Assembly: GCA_964621755.1 (NCBI GenBank) | Contig: CAZUPI010000026.1 | Coordinates: 1 to 34,670 of the forward strand | DNA length: 34,670 bases | Direction of reading: 5' to 3' | Source: UMGS1696 sp964621755 | Lineage (GTDB): Bacteria > Bacillota > Clostridia > Oscillospirales > CAG-272 | In this document: in pieces, positions 31,077 through 34,670 of the stretch | How the letters are laid out: the number at the start of each line of letters is the position of its first letter | Numbering within the stretch: the stretch's first letter is position 1 | Position numbers and translations under genes: made by a program | The notes under the pieces: model-generated | Told to the model about the DNA's origin: nothing | Seen by the model: the letters and a program-made list of their open reading frames with translations, nothing else | The model's database searches: none

Positions 31077-31125
31077 GGGACATTTTTTCAAAAGTGTCCC
31101 ACACAACCCCTTCTTAAAACTTCCC
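31077..31125 (-). repeat. Inverted copy of the box-plus-hairpin repeat, likely MATE terminator
   Basis: On the minus strand the box GAAGTTTTAAGAAGGGG (around 31107-31123) is followed by the hairpin GGGACACTTTT / AAAATGTCCC (31077-31100). It lies just downstream of the MATE stop codon. Confidence 0.6.
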
Positions 31126-31150
31126 AAAATGGGTCGGTTTGACGGTCGAT

Positions 31151-32548
31151 TTATTCCTCATCCTCCACAATTCTCGTTTTGGATAGCTTGGCACGCTTGT
31201 AGTAGAAGAAAACGAGGGTGCTGCATAGGAGCCAGCCTGCCGGATAGCCCATTGCAATCGGAATAATTTCGTTTGCAATGAAGTTTGACATGATGAATAA
31301 GTAGATTTGGCGGAATATGACAAACGAGAGAAGCATGATAATCATTGGGGCGCGGCTGTTTCCGGCGCCGCGAAGCGCTCCCGAATAGACTTGGTTGACA
31401 CAGCACATCACGTAGAACGGCGTGATGTATCGCAGCAGTATCGTACCGTATTCCACAACTTCCGGTTTGTTGTTGAAGAATCGCACAAAGAATGGGGCGA
31501 ATATCAGAATCGGTATGATAATGCAGACTGTCAACCCGGCTGCCATATATAATGCCGTGTTTGCACCCTTTTTCGCACGGTCAACTTGATTGACGCCAAG
31601 ATTCTGCCCCACAAACGTGGTCGCCGCAAGCGCCAGCGATTGCATCGGAAGAAGGATGAACTGATCGATTTTTGAATATGCAGTCCATCCCGACATGCAG
31701 TCCGCCCCAAAGTAGTTGATGTACGATTGCACGAATATGTTTGAAAAAGACGTAATCGCCATCTGAATCGCCGCGGGAATACCTACTTTTACAATCTTCC
31801 CGAGCATCCCCCAGTGAATTTTTAGATCACGCAGGTTCAGCTTGATGCACGAGTCTGTCCTCAGCATCAGCACAATAACCATCACCGCCGAAATGCCTTG
31901 TGCGATAATGGTCGCAAGCGCCACACCGGCGACGCCCATGCCGAACACGATGACAAACACAAGGTCGAGAACTGTGTTGATGACCGCCGAAACAACAAGA
32001 AAATAAAACGGCCTCTTGGAGTCCCCAATCGCACGTAGAATTCCTGAACCAATGTTATATATCATCATGCCAATCAGACCGGAAAAGTAAATTGTCAGAT
32101 AAGTCTGAGATTCCGGCATTACCTCCGCCGGCGTATTCATCAGATTCAGCATAAACGGAACCATCACAATACCGACTCCGGTGAAAACCACGGCAAGAAT
32201 CAGAGTCATGACCATCGCAGTATGTACCGTGTCGTGTACACGGTCGAATTTTTTCGCACCGTAGTACTGTGAGATGACTACGCCTGCGCCGCTTGATAGA
32301 CCCAGAAAAAAGCCTATGAGCAGGTTGATAATCGGACCAACCGTTCCGACTGCAGAGAACGCTTCGTTGCTGACGTAATTTCCTACGACCCATGTGTCCA
32401 CTGTGTTGTATAATTGCTGAAAAATATTTCCTATAAAGAGAGGGAAGGCGAACCAAATGAGATGGCGTGCAATACTCCCCTCGGTCATGTCGACTTCTTC
32501 TTTTTTCCCGATAAATCGCTTTTTGATTTGTATCACTTCGTTTTCCAT
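31151..32548 (-). CDS. MATE-family efflux transporter
   Basis: A 465-residue, twelve-helix cation/drug antiporter. F-P-L-F-I-G-N-I-F-Q-Q-L-Y-N-T-V-D-T-W-V-V-G-N in the first helices and the matching second-half segment I-P-A-A-I-Q-M-A-I-T-S-F-S-N-I show the two-fold MATE repeat; Q-N-L-G and A-L-R-G-A-G-N-S-R-A are also family motifs. It is monocistronic. The start at 32548 has only a weak, close AACAGG; an internal Met at residue 21 (before T-E-G-S-I-A-R) is an alternative. The substrate is unknown. Confidence 0.92.
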   Translation of the reverse strand: MENEVIQIKKRFIGKKEEVDMTEGSIARHLIWFAFPLFIGNIFQQLYNTVDTWVVGNYVSNEAFSAVGTVGPIINLLIGFFLGLSSGAGVVISQYYGAKKFDRVHDTVHTAMVMTLILAVVFTGVGIVMVPFMLNLMNTPAEVMPESQTYLTIYFSGLIGMMIYNIGSGILRAIGDSKRPFYFLVVSAVINTVLDLVFVIVFGMGVAGVALATIIAQGISAVMVIVLMLRTDSCIKLNLRDLKIHWGMLGKIVKVGIPAAIQMAITSFSNIFVQSYINYFGADCMSGWTAYSKIDQFILLPMQSLALAATTFVGQNLGVNQVDRAKKGANTALYMAAGLTVCIIIPILIFAPFFVRFFNNKPEVVEYGTILLRYITPFYVMCCVNQVYSGALRGAGNSRAPMIIMLLSFVIFRQIYLFIMSNFIANEIIPIAMGYPAGWLLCSTLVFFYYKRAKLSKTRIVEDEE

Positions 32549-32597
32549 CCTGTTGTATTGTGGTCTTATATTAATAAAATACGTCTTTCAGTATTTA

Positions 32598-32626
32598 ATA
32601 ATACAATATATTTGCAAAATAGTCAA
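32598..32626 (-). promoter_or_regulatory. Sigma-A promoter of the MATE gene
   Basis: On the minus strand TTGACT (32621-32626), 17 bp, TATTAT (32598-32603). No other feature was recognised in 32627-32823, which probably contains the island boundary. Confidence 0.7.
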
Positions 32627-32823
32627 TAGTTTGTGGCGGAATGAGTCAAAATTAAGGGGAAATTTTTATAAGATTACGCATTCACTGTATGGCGCTGGGA
32701 TTCGTAAGGTAAAGTCTTAATCTGCCTTGCCCCCAACCTATATCCGTGATTCAAGGTGAGAATAAAGAATTTTCAAAAAATTCGAAAAAGTCAAGACTAA
32801 ATTGCGAAAATTCACAAATAATT

Positions 32824-33864
32824 TCAAATTAGCATGGCGACCCTTTCGGCAAAGACGGAATTCGCGCTTCTGAATCCGTGTACTTCCCTGGGGTAGTTGT
32901 TGATCCAGTCTTCGACCCACTGAATCGCCTTCGCGGTGACCTGGCGGAAGTCCGTCCCCTTCGGGAACCACCGGCGGATCAGCTTGTTCGCGTTTTCGTT
33001 GGACCCTCTTTCGTATGACGAATACGGGTGACAATAATAGACCTTTGTCCTGTTGCCTTTCCGGCGACAGGACTTTTCTATTCCTTCACAGTCAGCGAAT
33101 TCGGAACCGTTGTCGACGGTGATCGTCTGGAATATCTTATAGAACTTCGCGCCGTATTGACGTTCAAGACGATCCAGGGCCGCGACAACGCTTCGGCTTG
33201 TCTGGTCCTTCATAGGAATTATGATTTCCTTCCTGGACTTCCTTTCGGTCAGAACCAGAAGGGTTTTCTTTGTTTTCTTTTTGCCTTCGACACAGTCCAT
33301 TTCCCAGTGACCGACGGTTTCCCTGGCGTTGATTTCTTCAGGGCGGCTTTCGATACTTTCGCCGGCGGCCGGACGGGAAGCCTTTCGGACCTTGTTATAG
33401 GAACGCTTCTTTTTGCTTTTCACGGGAAGGCTTTTGTTCGTAATGGTCAGGAAGACGCCTTTGTCGATATAGGAATACAGGGTCGATTCACAGATCGTCG
33501 TCTGGAATTCGATCCCTTGTTCCTTGATTTCGCCCAGGACAGCGGCCGGCGAATATCCTTCTTCGCCGATCTTCTTTTCGATATACTGGGCCAGTTCGTG
33601 ATCGTTGCCGATCTTCAGATCAGGACCCTTCGCCGCCAGATGTTCCCTGTATGCCGCTTCGGCTATGTCCGGACTGTACCGTTCTTCTTCGGTCAGGTCA
33701 GAATTCGTGTGGATATAGCGGCCGCGTTTGACTTCGTTGTAGATCGTGCGAAGGTGGACGCCGATTTCGTCGGCGATCTCCTGGTAATGACGGCCGGCCT
33801 TCAACATGGCTTCGATCTTCAGGCGGTCGTTCCATGATAAATGTTTGAATCTGCGTCTTTTCAT
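32824..33864 (-). CDS. IS30-family transposase
   Basis: A 346-residue DDE transposase. An N-terminal helix-turn-helix (L-S-W-N-D-R-L-K-I-E-A-M-L and Q-E-I-A-D-E-I-G-V-H-L-R-T-I-Y-N-E-V-K-R-G) precedes the catalytic core. The triad is Asp190 (H-W-E-M-D-C-V), Asp251 (T-V-D-N-G-S-E-F) and Glu285 (Y-S-S-Y-E-R-G-S-N-E-N), with exactly 33 residues between the last two, the IS30 DD(33)E spacing. It is full length and apparently intact. I could not find matching terminal inverted repeats: the right flank runs straight into the terminator of the next gene. Its composition resembles the RHH and XRE genes beside it rather than the chromosome to the left. Confidence 0.93.
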   Translation of the reverse strand: MKRRRFKHLSWNDRLKIEAMLKAGRHYQEIADEIGVHLRTIYNEVKRGRYIHTNSDLTEEERYSPDIAEAAYREHLAAKGPDLKIGNDHELAQYIEKKIGEEGYSPAAVLGEIKEQGIEFQTTICESTLYSYIDKGVFLTITNKSLPVKSKKKRSYNKVRKASRPAAGESIESRPEEINARETVGHWEMDCVEGKKKTKKTLLVLTERKSRKEIIIPMKDQTSRSVVAALDRLERQYGAKFYKIFQTITVDNGSEFADCEGIEKSCRRKGNRTKVYYCHPYSSYERGSNENANKLIRRWFPKGTDFRQVTAKAIQWVEDWINNYPREVHGFRSANSVFAERVAMLI

Positions 33865-33889
33865 TGTTCTTCCACCCTGGGTAAGTAAA

Positions 33890-33918
33890 AAGGCCCCGTC
33901 CGCTGTGGACAGGGCCTT
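33890..33918 (-). terminator. Terminator of the RHH gene
   Basis: AAGGCCCCGTCC (33890-33901) pairs with GGACAGGGCCTT (33907-33918) with one mismatch; on the minus strand a TTTTTAC run follows. It sits between the RHH gene and the transposase start. Confidence 0.75.
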
Positions 33919-33925
33919 CTGATCG

Positions 33926-34111
33926 TTATATGTTGGATAATCGGGCGATATGTTCCGCCAGTGCTTCTTTTATGAAGGCGTTGACGCTCAATCCGACCGA
34001 TTCGGCCGCCTTCGCGATTTTTTCCCTGTCACCCTTCGGGACTGTAATTTCGATTCGGTCATAGGCTTTCGCATTATAGCGCTTGTTTGCGGCTGTCTGT
34101 GCTTTACTCAT
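33926..34111 (-). CDS. Ribbon-helix-helix (Arc-like) DNA-binding protein
   Basis: A 61-residue protein. The beta strand Y-D-R-I-E-I-T-V-P is followed by helices K-I-A-K-A-A-E-S-V-G and S-V-N-A-F-I-K-E-A-L-A-E-H-I, the Arc/MetJ-type ribbon-helix-helix. The N-terminal 14 residues are basic and polar. AGGTGAT precedes the start. Its promoter holds a perfect 20-bp palindrome between -35 and -10, so it is very likely autorepressed. Such proteins occur in plasmids, ICEs and phages as copy-control or partner repressors. No toxin partner is adjacent. Confidence 0.85.
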   Translation of the reverse strand: MSKAQTAANKRYNAKAYDRIEITVPKGDREKIAKAAESVGLSVNAFIKEALAEHIARLSNI

Positions 34112-34134
34112 AAAATAATCACCTCACGCCTATT

Positions 34135-34163
34135 ATTATATACTACCGGTAGTATATTGTCAA
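34135..34163 (-). promoter_or_regulatory. RHH promoter with palindromic operator in the spacer
   Basis: On the minus strand perfect TTGACA (34158-34163), 17 bp, perfect TATAAT (34135-34140). The spacer and its edges form the 20-bp perfect palindrome ATATACTACCGGTAGTATAT (34138-34157). Confidence 0.85.
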
Positions 34164-34186
34164 GGGGTTCAGGGTAAAAAAATAGG

Positions 34187-34204
34187 CCACCGGCGATCCG
34201 GTGG
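34187..34204 (-). terminator. Terminator of the XRE gene
   Basis: CCACCGG (34187-34193) pairs with CCGGTGG (34198-34204) around CGAT, with TATTTTTTTA after it on the minus strand, 12 bp past the XRE stop. Confidence 0.75.
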
Positions 34205-34216
34205 TCAGTATAGGGG

Positions 34217-34459
34217 TTATTCTTCGCCCAGAAGCCAGTCGACAGACACGCCCAGGACCTTTGATATAACCTTCAGTTCAAAGTCAGCGACGAAGCGCGT
34301 CACGATCTCGATCCGGCTGACGCTGTCGCGCTCAATGGTGGCGCCGGCGACCTGTAACTGTGCCGCGAAGTCTGCCTGGGTAAGTCGGCGCTTCAGTCTG
34401 GCTTCGCGGATACTGTCGCCGCTGACGTTCTTCTTCCCCTGATAATCGTATATTTTCAC
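34217..34459 (-). CDS. XRE-family helix-turn-helix regulator
   Basis: An 80-residue Cro/CI-like DNA-binding protein: I-R-E-A-R-L-K-R-R-L-T-Q-A-D-F-A-A-Q-L, then an S-R-I-E helix, ending in V-I-S-K-V-L-G-V-S-V-D-W-L-L-G. The start is GTG at 34459 with AAAGGGAGGG six bases away. It faces a divergent plus-strand promoter across a 145-bp intergenic region with paired direct repeats, the layout of a mobile-element or phage master switch. There is no effector domain, so it is probably a simple repressor of the rightward genes and of itself. Confidence 0.88.
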   Translation of the reverse strand: MKIYDYQGKKNVSGDSIREARLKRRLTQADFAAQLQVAGATIERDSVSRIEIVTRFVADFELKVISKVLGVSVDWLLGEE

Positions 34460-34488
34460 GCCAGACCCTCCCTTTGTATGTAACTTTT

Positions 34489-34557
34489 GTGTTAAACGTC
34501 TGAATTATTCTTGTTTTTAACATATTTTTCGCGTATAATTGTGTTAAAGGTCAGAAT
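34489..34557. repeat. Paired direct repeats in the XRE/rightward intergenic region
   Basis: GTGTTAAACGTCTGAAT (34489-34505) and GTGTTAAAGGTCAGAAT (34541-34557) match at 15 of 17 positions, 52 bp apart. The second copy starts two bases after the rightward -10. They are candidate operators for the XRE protein. Confidence 0.65.
34511..34539 (+). promoter_or_regulatory. Rightward promoter diverging from the XRE gene
   Basis: TTGTTT (34511-34516), 17 bp, perfect TATAAT (34534-34539), 65 bp before the start of the truncated plus-strand gene. Confidence 0.7.
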
Positions 34558-34603
34558 CAGACGATTATTCAAAAAGAATTTACATAAAGAAGGTGATTTC
34601 AGT

Positions 34604-34670
34604 ATGTGGTTATTCGGTTACATAGTCGGAACCCTGGCGGCGATCGTCGACCTTGTACTTATTATAGTTT
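34604..34670 (+). CDS. Truncated gene for a hydrophobic protein, running off the window
   Basis: ATG at 34604 has AAGAAGGTGATT seven bases upstream and is open to the window end (22 codons). The peptide M-W-L-F-G-Y-I-V-G-T-L-A-A-I-V-D-L-V-L-I-I-V is a transmembrane segment or signal. It is the first gene of the rightward transcript controlled from the XRE intergenic region. Function cannot be judged from this fragment. Confidence 0.6.
   Translation, partial: MWLFGYIVGTLAAIVDLVLIIV

Noticed and set aside
30916..31104. In-frame N-terminal extension of nagB
   Set aside because: It would read through the consensus promoter at 30967-30995, and the ATG at 30915 has an ideal ribosome site.
32760..32823. 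Left inverted repeat of the IS30 element
   Set aside because: AT-rich sequence with GAATTTT/AAAATTC is present, but no matching copy was found right of the transposase, so element ends cannot be assigned.
33028..33837. Plus-strand ORF of 269 codons over the transposase
   Set aside because: It is antisense to an intact IS30-family gene and has no ribosome site or motif.

Overview
The window looks like a scaffolded draft or metagenome-assembled contig from a spore-forming, low-to-mid-GC Firmicute of class Clostridia, probably an uncultured gut member of the Oscillospirales/Christensenellales type. That placement is inference. It rests on clean AGGAGG-type ribosome sites, TTGACA/TATAAT promoters, dipicolinate synthase genes (dpaAB), a lysine riboswitch, a DUF1540 protein, QueH, and clostridial-style Asn/Gln-rich and lipoprotein N-termini. 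Two N runs (12356-12365 and 13813-13912) mark assembly gaps. No rRNA, tRNA or CRISPR array was recognised.

Layout. 1-2.7 kb: tail of a GH127-like gene, then a TetR regulator with an ABC efflux ATPase and permease; the TetR gene and possibly the tail carry apparent frameshifts. 2.8-6.5 kb: a membrane-anchored HtrA protease and a tannase-like secreted esterase lipoprotein. 6.7-8.9 kb: an OmpR-type response regulator and histidine kinase. 8.9-12.3 kb (minus strand): a three-gene operon resembling Bacillus YdjI-YdjG-YdjH (SPFH/zinc-ribbon, zinc-ribbon membrane protein, TPM-domain protein) without a PspA partner. 12.6-14.1 kb: an acidic-linker lipoprotein broken by an assembly gap inside a 36-bp tandem repeat. 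14.4-16.8 kb: queH and, divergently, dpaAB. 17-21.4 kb: a degenerate CapA-like protein, a GNAT acetyltransferase, a DUF1540 protein, and a Na+/phosphate cotransporter behind a good Pho-box-like direct repeat.

21.5-24.4 kb (minus): a metNIQ methionine ABC importer preceded by a promoter, a 33-codon leader ORF and an intrinsic terminator. This is an attenuator-like layout that matches neither an S-box nor a T-box. 24.6-26.6 kb (plus): a lysine riboswitch with its own terminator controlling a NhaC-family transporter. 26.6-31 kb (minus): thioredoxin and an amino-sugar operon nagB - Gfo/Idh oxidoreductase - Gfo/Idh oxidoreductase - nagA. 31.1-32.5 kb: a MATE exporter. 32.8 kb to the end: the edge of a mobile or phage-like island with an IS30-family transposase, a ribbon-helix-helix repressor whose palindromic operator fills its own promoter spacer, an XRE repressor, and a divergent promoter driving a gene that runs off the window.

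A recurring signature is a family of intergenic hairpins: G-rich arm, T-run, A-run, C-rich arm, in some copies beside an AAGTTTTGGAAGGGG-like box. They sit at gene ends across the window and probably act as intrinsic terminators. The best candidates for something undescribed are the metNIQ leader, the nag operon with two oxidoreductases, the PspA-less Ydj-type operon, and the transposase-bearing island at the right edge.
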